A stretch of 52,742 nt of DNA from Acetobacteraceae bacterium (GTDB lineage: Bacteria; Pseudomonadota; Alphaproteobacteria; Acetobacterales; Acetobacteraceae): the NCBI GenBank assembly GCA_030041255.1, contig JASHOF010000017.1, forward strand, positions 1 through 52,742, given 5' to 3'. The number at the start of each line of letters is the position of its first letter. Position 1 is the first letter of the stretch. Positions 19,257 to 28,458 of this stretch are shown here, one piece after another. Below the pieces are notes generated by a model. That model had not been told where the DNA came from. It searched no databases and was given only the letters and a program-made list of their open reading frames with translations. The position numbers and the translations under genes are program-made.

Positions 19257-21143
19257 GTGCCGGAATCTGCGCGGCGCCCGGGCGCTGCAGGCGCGATGCA
19301 ACCCACACCTCCCGGGGCTGACAGGGATGCCGCACGTGCGGGCGATGGAGGGAACAATCCCGCGCTGCCCCGCAACCTCACCGAGGCAGGTCACATCGCC
19401 GACTACTTCGCCGACGTGAAGCGAGACCTCGATGAGGGAGTCGGCCGCCGTGCCACCGCCGCCGCACCGGCAAAGCCTTCCAAGGCACAAATCCTTGCCG
19501 CCGAGCGCGAGGCTCTGCTTGGCGTGCGTCTGGTGCGGGAAGGAAAACTCACCGAAGCGATCGCGCATCTCCGGCAATCGGTTGCACTCGATCCTGGGGC
19601 GGCAAACGTGCAGCATGACCTTGGCGTCGTCTGCCTCAAGGCGGGCCAGGCCGAGGCCGCGGCGATTGCCTTTGCCGCCGCCGTCCGGCTGAAGCCGGAC
19701 TTCGCCAGCGCGCGCAAAAACCTCGCCGCTGCGTTCGATCGCCTCGGACGGACGCACCAGGCGCTCGGCCTGTACAAAGAGGCCGTTCGGCAGGAGCCGG
19801 GATGGCATCTCGGACAGTGTCGTCTGGGACAGATCTATCTCGGCCAGAATCGCGGCGCGGAGGCGGCGGCTGCCTTCCGTGCTGCCGCCGCCGCGGCAGG
19901 GGCGGAGTCGGTCCAGGGGCGGATCGACTTGGCCTGTGCCGCCGATGCCGCCGGAGACAGCGCCCTGGCAATGGAGATGCTGCGCGCCGTTATCCTCGCC
20001 GCCCCGGATCACGGCATCGCCCATGTGCTGCTCGGCCAGATGGTGGCGCAGGCGGGCGATTCGGCCGAGGCCACCGCCTTGATCGAGCGCGGCATCGCTC
20101 TCGACCCGAGCCTGGTCACGGCCTGGTATCCGCTGGTCATGACCCGGACATTCACCGCCGCGGATCAGGCCCTGATCGGGCGGATCGCCGCCTCTTTGGA
20201 GCGGCCCGGCCTTGGTTCCAGGGACCGCATGGCACTCTGCTTTGCGCTCGGCAAGGCGCATGACGATGTCGGCGAATACGCGCAAGCCATGGGACACTTC
20301 GAGGCTGCGAACCGCATCCGCTCCGCTACCGTGCTCGACCGGGCTGCCGTTCTGCGCCGCACCAAGGAGATGATCGCGGCCACGCCGGCGGGCTATCTCG
20401 CCCGTCGCCCCGGGCTCGGCGTTGCCGACGAAACGCCGATCCTGATCGTCGGCATGCCGCGCTCCGGAACCACGCTGGTCGAGCAGATCCTGGCTCGCCA
20501 TCCGGATGTGGCGGCGGGTGGGGAACTCACTTTCTGGCAGGACCACAGCCGCGCTGGCCTCAGCCTGCTGGCCGCCGAAGCCGATCCGGCCGCTGTCCGC
20601 CGCCTGGGCGAGGAGTACCTCGCGCTATTGCGCAGCATCTCGCCCGAGGCCGCGCGCGTGACCGACAAGAGGGTGTTCAACTTCGCCGAACTCGGCATCA
20701 TCCGCCAGACTCTTCCCCGCGCCAGCATCGTGCATTGCCGCCGGCATCCGCTCGATACCTGCCTTTCCATTTTCTGCATGCACTTCGAAGTCACGATGCC
20801 CTTTGCCGGCGAGCGTGGCAGTCTCGTGTTCTTCTATCGCCAGTACCAGACACTGATGGCGCACTGGCGTGAGGTGCTGCCGCCGGATCGCTTCATCGAG
20901 ATCGATTACGAGGAACTGGTTGCCGATCCGGAGCCGACGACGCGGCGCCTGCTGGCGGCGTGCGGTCTGGCATGGAACGATGCCTGCCTCGCGCCGCATC
21001 TCAATCGCCGCCGCATCATGACGGCGAGCCTCCGGCAGGCGCGCCAGCCGATCTATCGGACTTCCGTCGAAAGATGGAAGCACTATGAGCCCTGGCTCGG
21101 CGAACTGAAGGCGCTGCTTCCGGCCGCGGCGGCGAAATCGTAA
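19257..21143 (+). CDS. TPR repeat plus sulfotransferase domain protein
   Basis: A 628-aa fusion of tetratricopeptide repeats (about residues 65-350; for example EAIAHLRQSVALDPGAANVQ) and a C-terminal sulfotransferase domain. The PAPS loop is ILIVGMPRSGTTLVEQILAR (about residue 400) and the 3'-phosphate stretch is ASIVHCRRHPLDTCLS. The GTG start at 19257 is supported by AGAAGGAG six bases upstream and sits in frame inside a longer open frame. Such fusions are common in alphaproteobacteria; the acceptor is unknown and may be a protein tyrosine or a surface glycan. Length and motifs are intact. Confidence 0.9.
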   Translation: MPESARRPGAAGAMQPTPPGADRDAARAGDGGNNPALPRNLTEAGHIADYFADVKRDLDEGVGRRATAAAPAKPSKAQILAAEREALLGVRLVREGKLTEAIAHLRQSVALDPGAANVQHDLGVVCLKAGQAEAAAIAFAAAVRLKPDFASARKNLAAAFDRLGRTHQALGLYKEAVRQEPGWHLGQCRLGQIYLGQNRGAEAAAAFRAAAAAAGAESVQGRIDLACAADAAGDSALAMEMLRAVILAAPDHGIAHVLLGQMVAQAGDSAEATALIERGIALDPSLVTAWYPLVMTRTFTAADQALIGRIAASLERPGLGSRDRMALCFALGKAHDDVGEYAQAMGHFEAANRIRSATVLDRAAVLRRTKEMIAATPAGYLARRPGLGVADETPILIVGMPRSGTTLVEQILARHPDVAAGGELTFWQDHSRAGLSLLAAEADPAAVRRLGEEYLALLRSISPEAARVTDKRVFNFAELGIIRQTLPRASIVHCRRHPLDTCLSIFCMHFEVTMPFAGERGSLVFFYRQYQTLMAHWREVLPPDRFIEIDYEELVADPEPTTRRLLAACGLAWNDACLAPHLNRRRIMTASLRQARQPIYRTSVERWKHYEPWLGELKALLPAAAAKS

Positions 21144-21256
21144 ACGAGGCGCTCGCCCTCCACCTCCAGCCGCGGCGGCCAACCGGCGAGCGCGGGCGGG
21201 CTCGCCTCGATCCGGTGCGGCATCATGATCGAGAGCCGCCCCTGAAGCGCGAACGT
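21119..21256 (-). pseudogene. Possible C-terminal remnant of an ABC-2 type ATP-binding protein
   Basis: On the minus strand the reading HRIEASPPALAGWPPRLEVE followed by GERLVYDF resembles the divergent tail of YadG/DrrA-like ABC ATPases (pattern: LPxALAGxxxxLExxGxxLVYxF). It overlaps the 3' end of the sulfotransferase gene and stops just short of phoB. No Walker motifs are nearby. This is a weak call made by pattern. Confidence 0.3.
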
Positions 21257-21260
21257 CGAG

Positions 21261-21995
21261 CTAGGCCGGGTCGGTATCGAGGGCGTAGCCGGCGGCGCGC
21301 ACCGTCCGCACCACGTCGCGCTCGCCTGCACCGTTGATCGCCCGGCGCAGGCGGCGGATATGCACATCCACCGTCCTCGGCTCGACATGGATCCCCTGGC
21401 CCCATACCGCATCGAGCAGTTCTTCGCGCGAAAAGACGCGGCGCGGATGCTGCATCAGGAATTCGAGCAGGCGGAACTCGGTCGGGCCGAGATGCACCGC
21501 CCGGCCGTTGCGGCTGGTCCGATGCCGGGCGAGATCGAGCGTGATGTCGTCGAAACGAAGCTCACCCTTCGCAGGCACCGCCCCGGAGCGGCGAAGCAGC
21601 GCCCTGATGCGCGCCAGCAGCGCGGCCATGCTGAACGGCTTCGTGATGTAATCGTCCGCCCCGACATTCAGCCCGCGGACCGTATCCTGCTCCTCCGTCC
21701 GCGCCGTCAGCATGATCACCGGCAGCTCGCGCGTCACCGTCCGGCGGCGTATTTGCCGGCATACCTCGATCCCGGACATCACGGGCAGCATCCAGTCGAG
21801 CAGCACGAGATCCGGCATCGTCTCGGCAATCCGCGTCATCGCCTCTTCGCCGTCCGCCGCTTCCTCGACGCGGAATCCCTGTTTCTCGAGGTTGTAGCGG
21901 AGCATCGTCAGCAGCGCCGCCTCGTCCTCCACCACCAGGACCAGCGGCTTCAGCGCGCCGCTCGCGATCTCCCCCATCGCGCGGATCTCGCTCAT
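21261..21995 (-). CDS. phoB: Phosphate regulon response regulator PhoB
   Basis: An OmpR-class response regulator (244 aa). The receiver domain has the acidic pair VVEDE, the phospho-acceptor in LVLLDWMLP, and the switch Thr and Lys in MLTARTEE and YITKPF. The C-terminal winged helix has LGPTEFRLLEFLMQHPRRVF and VDVHIRRLRRAI, which is the PhoB DNA-recognition pattern. It overlaps phoU by four bases (ATGA), so both are translated from one message. No phoR kinase gene is within the window. Confidence 0.95.
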   Translation of the reverse strand: MSEIRAMGEIASGALKPLVLVVEDEAALLTMLRYNLEKQGFRVEEAADGEEAMTRIAETMPDLVLLDWMLPVMSGIEVCRQIRRRTVTRELPVIMLTARTEEQDTVRGLNVGADDYITKPFSMAALLARIRALLRRSGAVPAKGELRFDDITLDLARHRTSRNGRAVHLGPTEFRLLEFLMQHPRRVFSREELLDAVWGQGIHVEPRTVDVHIRRLRRAINGAGERDVVRTVRAAGYALDTDPA

Positions 21996-22711
21996 CCGCG
22001 CGGCTGCTCGCTCGCGAAGGCCGAACTCTCTCCCTTCGGCCGCTCATCCGGCAGCACCTCGCCGGTCGCCGCATAGTGGATGGTCTCCGCCACGTTGGTC
22101 GCGTGATCGCCGATCCGCTCGAGATTCTTGGCAATGAAAAGCAGGTGCGTGCAGGGCGTGATGTGGCGCGGATCCTCCATCATGTAGGTGACCAGCTCGC
22201 GGAAGACCGCCGTGTAGAGATCGTCGATCAGGCGGTCCGAGCGCCAGACCTCGATCGCCTTTTCCGGATCGTAGGTCCCCGCTGCATCGATCACCATCTT
22301 CAGGTTCTGCTGCACCATCCGTGCCATCGAGCCGATGCCGGCGAGATTCGACAAGGACGGGAACTGGGCCAGCACCATGCTCCGCTTCGCCGCATTGACC
22401 GCGTAATCGCCGATCCGCTCGAACGCCGCCGCCACCTTCAGTGCGGCGACGATGCGTCGCAAATCGGCGGCCACCGGCTGGCGCAGCGCGAGAAGGCGAA
22501 TCGCGAACTGTTCGACCTCGCGCTCCAGTCGATCGACCTCCGGATCCATCTCGACCGCGCGCGCCGCCGACCCCGGATCCCGCTCCACCACCGCGACGGC
22601 GGCCAGCGCGACCTCGGTCTCGATCAGTCCGCCCATGCGCGTGAGAAGATCGCTCAGGCGCGTCAACTCGTGCTCGAAGCTCTTGACGATATGCTCGGCG
22701 TTCCCCGACAT
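21992..22711 (-). CDS. phoU: Phosphate transport system regulator PhoU
   Basis: A 239-aa all-helical protein of two PhoU repeats that damps PhoR-PhoB signalling according to Pst activity. Typical segments are EHELTRLSDLLTRMGGLIE at the N-terminus, AFERIGDYAVNAAKR in the first repeat and KNLERIGDHATNVAETIHY in the second; the Glu/Asp clusters in these ERIGD motifs are the metal-binding sites. It lies between pstB (11 bases upstream) and phoB (4-base overlap). Confidence 0.96.
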   Translation of the reverse strand: MSGNAEHIVKSFEHELTRLSDLLTRMGGLIETEVALAAVAVVERDPGSAARAVEMDPEVDRLEREVEQFAIRLLALRQPVAADLRRIVAALKVAAAFERIGDYAVNAAKRSMVLAQFPSLSNLAGIGSMARMVQQNLKMVIDAAGTYDPEKAIEVWRSDRLIDDLYTAVFRELVTYMMEDPRHITPCTHLLFIAKNLERIGDHATNVAETIHYAATGEVLPDERPKGESSAFASEQPRG

Positions 22712-22722
22712 GCACCCGATCC

Positions 22723-23538
22723 TCAGCCGAACCGCCCGGTGATGTATTCCTGCGTGCGCTTCTCGCGCGGGGCGGTGAACATCGCCGCCGCCGACCCGGC
22801 CTCGATCAGCTCGCCGAGATAGAAGAACGCCACCTGGTCGGCCACCCGCGCCGCCTGCTGCATGTTGTGGGTGACCAGCGCGATCGTGAAGTCCTGCTTC
22901 AGCTCGTCGATCAGCTCCTCGATCTTCAGCGTGCTGATCGGGTCAAGCGCGCTGGTCGGCTCATCGAGCAGGATCACCTCGGGACGCACCGCAATCGTCC
23001 GTGCAATGCAAAGCCGCTGCTGCTGGCCGCCGGAAAGCCCCGCGGCCGGGCTGCCCAACCGGTCCTTCACTTCGTCCCAGAGCGCGGCACGGGTCAACGA
23101 CCATTCCACCCGCTCGGCCAGCGCGCTCCGGCCGAGCCGCTCGTGCAGCCGCACCCCGAAGGCGACGTTGTTGAAGATCGACATCGCAAATGGCATCGGC
23201 TTCTGGAACACCATGCCGATACGGGCGCGCAACAGCGTGACATCCACGTCCGGGCCGAGGATGTTCATCCCGTCCAGCAGCACCTCGCCTTCCGCCCGCT
23301 GCCGCGGGTAGAGATCGTACATCCGGTTCAGCACCCGAAGCAGGGTCGATTTCCCGCAGCCGGAGGGGCCGATCATGCCGCACACCTGCCGGTCCGGAAG
23401 ATCGAGGCTCACCCCCTTGAGCGCCTGCGTCGTGCCATAGAAGAAATCGAGATGGCGGACCACGACCCGGGCGAGCGGTGCCCGCATATCGGGCAGCTTG
23501 CCACGGACGGCGCCGGGTTCGCCTGCGACATCATTCAT
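22723..23538 (-). CDS. pstB: Phosphate ABC transporter ATP-binding protein PstB
   Basis: The ATPase of the high-affinity phosphate importer (271 aa). Walker A is [17 protein letters not shown], the Q-loop [13 protein letters not shown] is characteristic of PstB, the signature is [13 protein letters not shown] and Walker [17 protein letters not shown]. The ATG at 23538 is preferred; a further 20 in-frame residues upstream lack family character. It is the first gene of pstB-phoU-phoB. The partner genes pstS, pstC and pstA, usually directly upstream, are not here, so they must lie elsewhere if the system works. Confidence 0.95.
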   Translation of the reverse strand: MNDVAGEPGAVRGKLPDMRAPLARVVVRHLDFFYGTTQALKGVSLDLPDRQVCGMIGPSGCGKSTLLRVLNRMYDLYPRQRAEGEVLLDGMNILGPDVDVTLLRARIGMVFQKPMPFAMSIFNNVAFGVRLHERLGRSALAERVEWSLTRAALWDEVKDRLGSPAAGLSGGQQQRLCIARTIAVRPEVILLDEPTSALDPISTLKIEELIDELKQDFTIALVTHNMQQAARVADQVAFFYLGELIEAGSAAAMFTAPREKRTQEYITGRFG

Positions 23539-23639
23539 TCCGGCACCCCGGAGGTCAGGCCGCCGACGGTGAGGGCCGCGTTTCGCCCGTCCATGCATCC
23601 GGTACTACACGCGGCCCGCGACCATCCGGTTTCAGTTCG

Positions 23640-23657
23640 ATGATGCTTTGATGACAG
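23640..23657 (-). promoter_or_regulatory. Possible Pho box upstream of pstB
   Basis: Read leftward, CTGTCATCAAA is followed by GCATCAT, giving one exact 7-mer of the PhoB half-site and a second with four of seven matches at the correct 11-base period. It lies about 100 bases before the pstB start. The position fits PhoB autoregulation of its own operon; only the first half-site is strong. Confidence 0.5.
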
Positions 23658-23684
23658 AATGCCGGAATGCCGGAATGCGCCAGC

Positions 23685-24347
23685 CTATTCGGCGGCTTCC
23701 CTGGTGAGCTTCACCATCCGGAGATAGGGCTTCAACGTCCTCCAGCCCTGCGGGAAGCGGGTTTTCGCCTCGGCATCCGTCAGGCTCGGCGAGATCACCA
23801 CTTCATCCCCGGGATGCCAGTTGACAGGCGTCGACACCTTCAACCGGTCGGTGAGCTGCAGACTGTCCACGGCGCGCAGGATCTCGCTGTAATTGCGCCC
23901 CGCACTCGGCGGATAGGCCATCATCATCCTGACCTTCTTCGCCGGATCGATCACGAACACGGTGCGCACCGTCACGGTCGGATCGGCGAGCGGATGGATC
24001 ATCCCGTACAGGTCGGAGATCTTGTGATCGACATCGGCAAGGACGGGAAAATTCAGCTTCTGGCCCTGCGTCTCCTCGATGTCCTTTTCCCAGCCCTTAT
24101 GGCTCGAGGCCGGATCGACCGATACCGCGATCACCTTGACGTTCCGCTTTTCCCATTCCGGCTTCAACCGCGCCTGCTCGGCAAGCTCGGTCGTGCACAC
24201 GGGCGTGTAGTCCTTGGGGTGGCTGAACAGGATTCCCCAGGAATTGCCGAGCCATTCGTGGAAGCGGATCCGCCCTTCCGTGCTGTCCTGCTCGAAATCG
24301 GGGGCGATCTGCCCCAACTGGATCCCCATTGCGATTGTCCCTTCCAT
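23685..24347 (-). CDS. Peroxiredoxin, 1-Cys (Prx6) type
   Basis: A 220-aa cytoplasmic peroxidase reducing hydrogen peroxide and alkyl hydroperoxides. The peroxidatic cysteine is in FSHPKDYTPVCTTELA (about residue 52), followed by the Prx6-type C-terminal domain with TPVNWHPGDEVVI. No second resolving Cys in the usual 2-Cys position is visible. The ATG at 24347 has GGAGGA ten bases upstream; a second ATG six codons inside is possible. It is monocistronic, and the divergent gene is the sulfur-uptake operon. Confidence 0.93.
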   Translation of the reverse strand: MEGTIAMGIQLGQIAPDFEQDSTEGRIRFHEWLGNSWGILFSHPKDYTPVCTTELAEQARLKPEWEKRNVKVIAVSVDPASSHKGWEKDIEETQGQKLNFPVLADVDHKISDLYGMIHPLADPTVTVRTVFVIDPAKKVRMMMAYPPSAGRNYSEILRAVDSLQLTDRLKVSTPVNWHPGDEVVISPSLTDAEAKTRFPQGWRTLKPYLRMVKLTREAAE

Positions 24348-24461
24348 GCTGTCCTCCGCCGGGCCTCGTGCCCGGCTTCGGGCGCTTCATATAGGCGGTG
24401 CCGGGCTTGCACGCCACCCGCAACGAAATCGCTCTTTTGCCGGACGAGCGCGCGCCTCTCA

Positions 24462-24485
24462 TCTCCCGAATAAGCGTTCGGGAGA
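24462..24485. promoter_or_regulatory. Perfect inverted repeat in the peroxiredoxin/sulfur-operon intergenic region
   Basis: TCTCCCGAA and TTCGGGAGA form a perfect 9-base stem around a 6-base loop. No U-run follows on either strand, so it is more likely an operator or an mRNA leader structure than a terminator. It lies about 115 bases upstream of the peroxiredoxin start and 190 upstream of the SsuA-like start. Confidence 0.45.
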
Positions 24486-24599
24486 ATAAACCTGCACCGC
24501 GCACGGGTTGCGGGTGGCTTCTCCCGCACGCCATCGCTTGTGTGTGCGGCCGGGCCTGGCGGCGGTGGCCGCGGCCCCCGGGGCCCGGCAGGAATAATT

Positions 24600-24616
24600 T
24601 CTATTGACAAAATAGA
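24600..24616 (+). promoter_or_regulatory. Inverted repeat over a TTGACA box before the sulfur operon
   Basis: TCTATT-GACAA-AATAGA is a perfect inverted repeat in an AT-rich patch that stands out from the GC-rich surroundings. It contains a consensus TTGACA (24604-24609); no convincing -10 follows at 17 bases. It lies about 55 bases before the SsuA-like start and is a plausible operator for a sulfur-responsive regulator, which I cannot name from the sequence. Confidence 0.5.
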
Positions 24617-24671
24617 GAAATGAGCCTCCCTATCGCGCATCGTTGGCTTTCGCTACGCGAAAGGACATGCC

Positions 24672-25634
24672 ATGCCGGATAGGAATTCGTTCCACGTCAG
24701 CACGCTTAGTCCATTTGCCGCCTGGAGTAGCCGCTTCCTTCCCCCGGGGGCGGCGGGCACTCTCGCCATCGGAACCCACAAATCGGCGGTCACCCTGCTG
24801 GTGCTCGAACGTCGCCGCCTGCTCGAGCGCCGCCTCGGCCCGTTCGGCTACGACGTGACATGGACCCGATATTCCTCGGCTCCGGCACTCCTGGAGGCAA
24901 TGCGGGACGGTCTCATCGATATCGCCTACAGCGGAGCGACGCTGCCGATCCTCGCCGTGGCGCGCGGGGCGCCGATCGTGGCGCTCGCCAATGATCTTCC
25001 TTCGCCGCGCAGTACTGCGATCGTCGTCGCCGACGCCAGTCCCATCAGCCGGTTGAGCGAGCTTCGGGGACGGACGGTCGCCTTCGATCACGATTCGACT
25101 TCGGAATGGCTACTGCTCTCGGCGCTCCGGAAAGCGGGGCTCGGCATGGCGGACATCGTCCCCCTGCCACTCACCCCGGCGAAGGCGGAAGTCGCCTTTC
25201 GCACCGGAGCGGCAGACGTCTGGGTGGTCTCCGACCTGCAACTGGCCGCAGCCGAGGCGGCCGGCGGGCGCATCCTCGCCGATGCAACGGGGATCATGCC
25301 GCATTGCGTGTTCTACGTCGCGCGCAGGGATGTCGCCGAACGCGCGCCGGAGGTTCTCCAGGCAGTGATGCGTGCGGTGGCGGAAACGGAGGCTGACATC
25401 GCCGCACGCCGGCCCGAAGTGTCGGCAGAGCTGGCGCCGATCGTCGGGCTGCCGGCACCGACGCTGAACCTGGCGCTCGCCCGCAGGACCTGGGGAATCG
25501 CCTCGACCGATGAAGCAGCGCTCGCCGAGCAGCAGCGAATCGCGGATTACTTCGCCGAGACGGAGCGCATTCCCGAGTGGCTGGACGCAGCGGTGCTGGC
25601 CAATCCGCGGCGCCTGCCGATCGGTGTCGGCTGA
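24672..25634 (+). CDS. SsuA/THI5-like ABC substrate-binding protein
   Basis: A 320-aa binding protein of the NitT/TauT/SsuA class, with IGTHKSAVTLLVLERRRLLE at the start of domain 1, IDIAYSGATLPILA, and RGRTVAFDHDSTSEWLL, features of aliphatic-sulfonate binding proteins. The start has AAGGA seven bases upstream. The first 30 residues lack a hydrophobic signal helix, which is odd for a periplasmic protein: either the true start is upstream in a form I do not see, or the N-terminus is altered. It heads a run of sulfate importer genes, so a sulfur-compound ligand is likely. No ssuB or ssuC accompanies it. Confidence 0.75.
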   Translation: MPDRNSFHVSTLSPFAAWSSRFLPPGAAGTLAIGTHKSAVTLLVLERRRLLERRLGPFGYDVTWTRYSSAPALLEAMRDGLIDIAYSGATLPILAVARGAPIVALANDLPSPRSTAIVVADASPISRLSELRGRTVAFDHDSTSEWLLLSALRKAGLGMADIVPLPLTPAKAEVAFRTGAADVWVVSDLQLAAAEAAGGRILADATGIMPHCVFYVARRDVAERAPEVLQAVMRAVAETEADIAARRPEVSAELAPIVGLPAPTLNLALARRTWGIASTDEAALAEQQRIADYFAETERIPEWLDAAVLANPRRLPIGVG

Positions 25635-25730
25635 CTCGAGGATCCCATTCCTGCGCATGCCATCGATCGTCACTGCCGACAGCCTGGCTGGCGGAGGCAG
25701 GCCAGCTTTCTTTCGGGACAGGAGACGCCG

Positions 25731-26744
25731 ATGAAACGCCGCACGCTGCTCGCCGCCGCGCCGGCTCTTGCGCCCGCCATCGTCAGCTTTCGCGCCCTGG
25801 CCGCGGCGCCGAGCGACCTGCTCAATGCCTCCTATTCCCCGACCGGCCAGCTCTATCGCGCCTATGACGCGTTCTTCGCCCGCGCCTGGCGCGAGAAGAC
25901 GGGAACGTCCGTCACCATCCACGTCTCGAACGGCGGCTCGAGCGCCGAGGCGCGCGCCGTCATCGAGGGCCTTCCCGCGGACGTGGTCAGCCTGGCGCTG
26001 GCCTATGACATCGACGCCATCGCCCGGGCCGGGCTGATCGCGCGCGACTGGCGAAGCCGCCTGCCGGACGGCAGCACACCCTATACGAGCACGATCGTGT
26101 TCCTCGTCCGCCAGGGCAACCCGAAGCGGATCCGCGACTGGCCCGACCTTATCCGGCCGGGGGTGCAGGTGGTGACGCCCAACCCGAAGACCTCGGGCGG
26201 CGCGCGCTACAACATCCTCGCCGCCTATGCCTGGGCGCTGAAGGCGAACGGGGGCGATGCGGACAAGGCCAGGGCCTATCTCAGGGCACTGCTCAAGCGG
26301 GTGCCCGTGCTCGATGCGAGCGCGCGCAACGCGACCCTCTCCTTCACCCAGCGCGGGCTCGGGGACGTGCTGATCGCCTGGGAGAACGAGGCCCTGCTCG
26401 CCATCGCGGAAGCAAGCGGGAAAGGCTTCGAGATCGTGACGCCCTCGCTCTCGATCCTCGCCGAGCCGCCGGTGGCGGTGGTGGACAAGGTGGTCGAGCG
26501 GCGTGGCACGCGGGCGCTCGCAGAAGCCTATCTCCGCACCCTCTACAGCGCGGACGGGCAGGATTTGATCGCGCGGAACTATTTCCGCCCGCGGCTCGCC
26601 TCGGTCGCGCAGACATACGCGGCGCGCTTCAAGCCGGTCCCGATGGTGAGCGTGGATCACGATTTCGGCGGCTGGGACCGGGCGCAGAAGACCTTCTTCG
26701 CCGACGGCGGAATTTTTGACCAGGCTTCCCTCCCAAGCCAATGA
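25731..26744 (+). CDS. sbp: Sulfate/thiosulfate ABC transporter substrate-binding protein
   Basis: A 337-aa periplasmic sulfate- or thiosulfate-binding protein (Sbp/CysP). It has a signal peptide ([20 protein letters not shown], cleaved near RALAAA) and the family signatures [33 protein letters not shown], and [18 protein letters not shown]. An AGGAG site lies eight bases before the ATG. Its stop overlaps the permease start (ATGA). Sbp and CysP cannot be separated with certainty by eye. Confidence 0.93.
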   Translation: MKRRTLLAAAPALAPAIVSFRALAAAPSDLLNASYSPTGQLYRAYDAFFARAWREKTGTSVTIHVSNGGSSAEARAVIEGLPADVVSLALAYDIDAIARAGLIARDWRSRLPDGSTPYTSTIVFLVRQGNPKRIRDWPDLIRPGVQVVTPNPKTSGGARYNILAAYAWALKANGGDADKARAYLRALLKRVPVLDASARNATLSFTQRGLGDVLIAWENEALLAIAEASGKGFEIVTPSLSILAEPPVAVVDKVVERRGTRALAEAYLRTLYSADGQDLIARNYFRPRLASVAQTYAARFKPVPMVSVDHDFGGWDRAQKTFFADGGIFDQASLPSQ

Positions 26745-27580
26745 GCCGGCCTGCTCTCTGGCGGGAGCCGAGCGTGCTGCCCGGCTTCGCGCCGAGCCTC
26801 GGCGCAACGCTGCTCTGGCTCGGACTCCTGGTGGTGGCTCCGCTGGCCGTGATGGTGGCGACGGCGGCGGGACTGGGCTGGAGCGGGTTCTGGACGCTGG
26901 CGCTCCGCCCGCGCGTGCTTGGCGATCTCCAGGTGAGCGTTTCCACCGCACTCGCGGCGAGCGCGATCGACGCACTCTTCGGTTTCATCATCGCCTGGGT
27001 GCTGGCGCGCTACCGTTTTCCGGGGCGGCGGCTGGTGGATGCCCTGATCGATCTGCCCTTCGCGCTGCCGACCGCCGTTGCCGGCATCGCGCTCGCCGCG
27101 CTCTATGCGCCGCACGGGCCGATCGGCGCGGTGCTGGCACCGTTCGGCATCACCATCGCCTATACCCGCGCGGGCATCGTCGTCGCCCTGATGTTCGTGG
27201 GCCTGCCCTTCATCATCCGCACGCTCGAACCGGTGATCGCGGAGCTGGAAACGGAGCAGGAAGAAGCGGCCACAATGCTCGGCGCGTCGGCGGCGACTTC
27301 ATTCATGCAGGTGCTGCTGCCGCCGCTTCTGCCGGCGCTGCTCACCGGCTTCGCGCTCGCGCTCGCCCGCGGGCTCGGCGAATACGGGTCGGTGATCTTC
27401 ATCGCCGGCAACAAGCCGATGGTGTCGGAAATCCTGCCGCTCTTGATCGTGACCGAGCTCGAGCAGTTCGACTTTCCGGGTGCGGTGGCGATCGCAACGC
27501 TGATGCTTTCCGCCTCGTTCCTGCTGCTGATGGCCGTGAACCTCCTGCAAGCCTGGGTGCGCCGGCAGAATGGCGAATAA
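26741..27580 (+). CDS. cysT: Sulfate ABC transporter permease CysT
   Basis: A 279-aa inner-membrane permease with about six helices. It starts [20 protein letters not shown], with the usual LPGF of CysT/CysU, and contains [19 protein letters not shown] and the EAA loop [40 protein letters not shown] is diagnostic for CysT. It overlaps the binding-protein gene by four bases and cysW by eleven, so translation is coupled along the operon. Confidence 0.95.
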   Translation: MSRPALWREPSVLPGFAPSLGATLLWLGLLVVAPLAVMVATAAGLGWSGFWTLALRPRVLGDLQVSVSTALAASAIDALFGFIIAWVLARYRFPGRRLVDALIDLPFALPTAVAGIALAALYAPHGPIGAVLAPFGITIAYTRAGIVVALMFVGLPFIIRTLEPVIAELETEQEEAATMLGASAATSFMQVLLPPLLPALLTGFALALARGLGEYGSVIFIAGNKPMVSEILPLLIVTELEQFDFPGAVAIATLMLSASFLLLMAVNLLQAWVRRQNGE

Positions 27581-28445
27581 CGTGCTTGCCGCCGCTTTCC
27601 CGGCGTTGCCGGCAGGCGGGGTGCGTGCGCGCCGCGTCTTGATCGGCATCGCCATCGCCTTCATCGCACTCTTCCTGGTGCTTCCGCTCGGCGTGATCTT
27701 CGCGCAAGCCTTCTCGCTCGGCGCCGGCGCCTATGCCGCCGCCCTCGCCGACCCGGACGTGCGGGCTGCCCTTCTGCTCACGCTCGGGATCGCCGTCATC
27801 GCCGTGCCGCTCAACACCGCCTTCGGGCTCGCCGCTTCGTGGTGCCTGGCACGATTTCGCTTCCGGGGGCGCGGCGCCATCGTTGCGCTGACCGAACTGC
27901 CGCTCTCGGTCTCACCGGTGGTGGCGGGACTGCTGCTCGTCTCGCTGTTCGGCCGCTCCGCGGTGCTCGGAGGGTTCCTCGAATCACACGGGATTCGCGT
28001 CATCTTCGCCGTGCCGGGAATGATCCTGGCCACGCTCTTCGTGACGTTCCCCTTTGTCGCGCGCGAGCTGATCCCGCTTGCCGAAGCGCAAGGAAGCGAG
28101 GAGGAGCAGGCGGCGATCACGCTCGGCGCCTCGGGCTGGCAGACCTTCCTCCGGGTGAGCCTGCCCAAGCTGCGCTGGGGGCTGCTCTATGGCGTCCTGC
28201 TCTGCAATGCGCGCGCGGTCGGCGAATTCGGCGCCGTCTCGGTGGTTTCCGGCAGCGTCCCGGGGCAGACCAACACGCTGCCGCTCGAAATCCAGACGCT
28301 CTACGACGGCTATCGGGTGCAGGCTGCCTTCGCTGCTGCCTCGCTGCTCGCCGGGCTCGCGGTCGTGACCCTCGTGCTCAAGGCCGGGCTCGAATGGCGC
28401 CACCGGGACGAGCTCCGGGCGACGCGGCGGGCACGCATTCCGTGA
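27570..28445 (+). CDS. cysW: Sulfate ABC transporter permease CysW
   Basis: The partner permease of CysT (291 aa), with about six helices. Diagnostic stretches are DLPF-equivalent [50 protein letters not shown] (EAA loop start) and [20 protein letters not shown], the CysW hallmark. It overlaps cysT and is followed 13 bases later by cysA, which has a GGAGG site before its ATG. Confidence 0.95.
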   Translation: MANNVLAAAFPALPAGGVRARRVLIGIAIAFIALFLVLPLGVIFAQAFSLGAGAYAAALADPDVRAALLLTLGIAVIAVPLNTAFGLAASWCLARFRFRGRGAIVALTELPLSVSPVVAGLLLVSLFGRSAVLGGFLESHGIRVIFAVPGMILATLFVTFPFVARELIPLAEAQGSEEEQAAITLGASGWQTFLRVSLPKLRWGLLYGVLLCNARAVGEFGAVSVVSGSVPGQTNTLPLEIQTLYDGYRVQAAFAAASLLAGLAVVTLVLKAGLEWRHRDELRATRRARIP

Positions 28446-28458
28446 CGGAGGAACGCGC

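Noticed and set aside
23651-23690. Repeated GAATGCCG units just after the peroxiredoxin stop, considered as a CRISPR or regulatory array
   Set aside because: Only two or three 9-base repeats, with no spacers; too short for an array.
25110-26975. A 621-codon minus-strand frame opposite the sulfur binding-protein genes
   Set aside because: It spans two well-supported plus-strand genes and the gap between them, with an Arg/Gly-rich translation and no family pattern.
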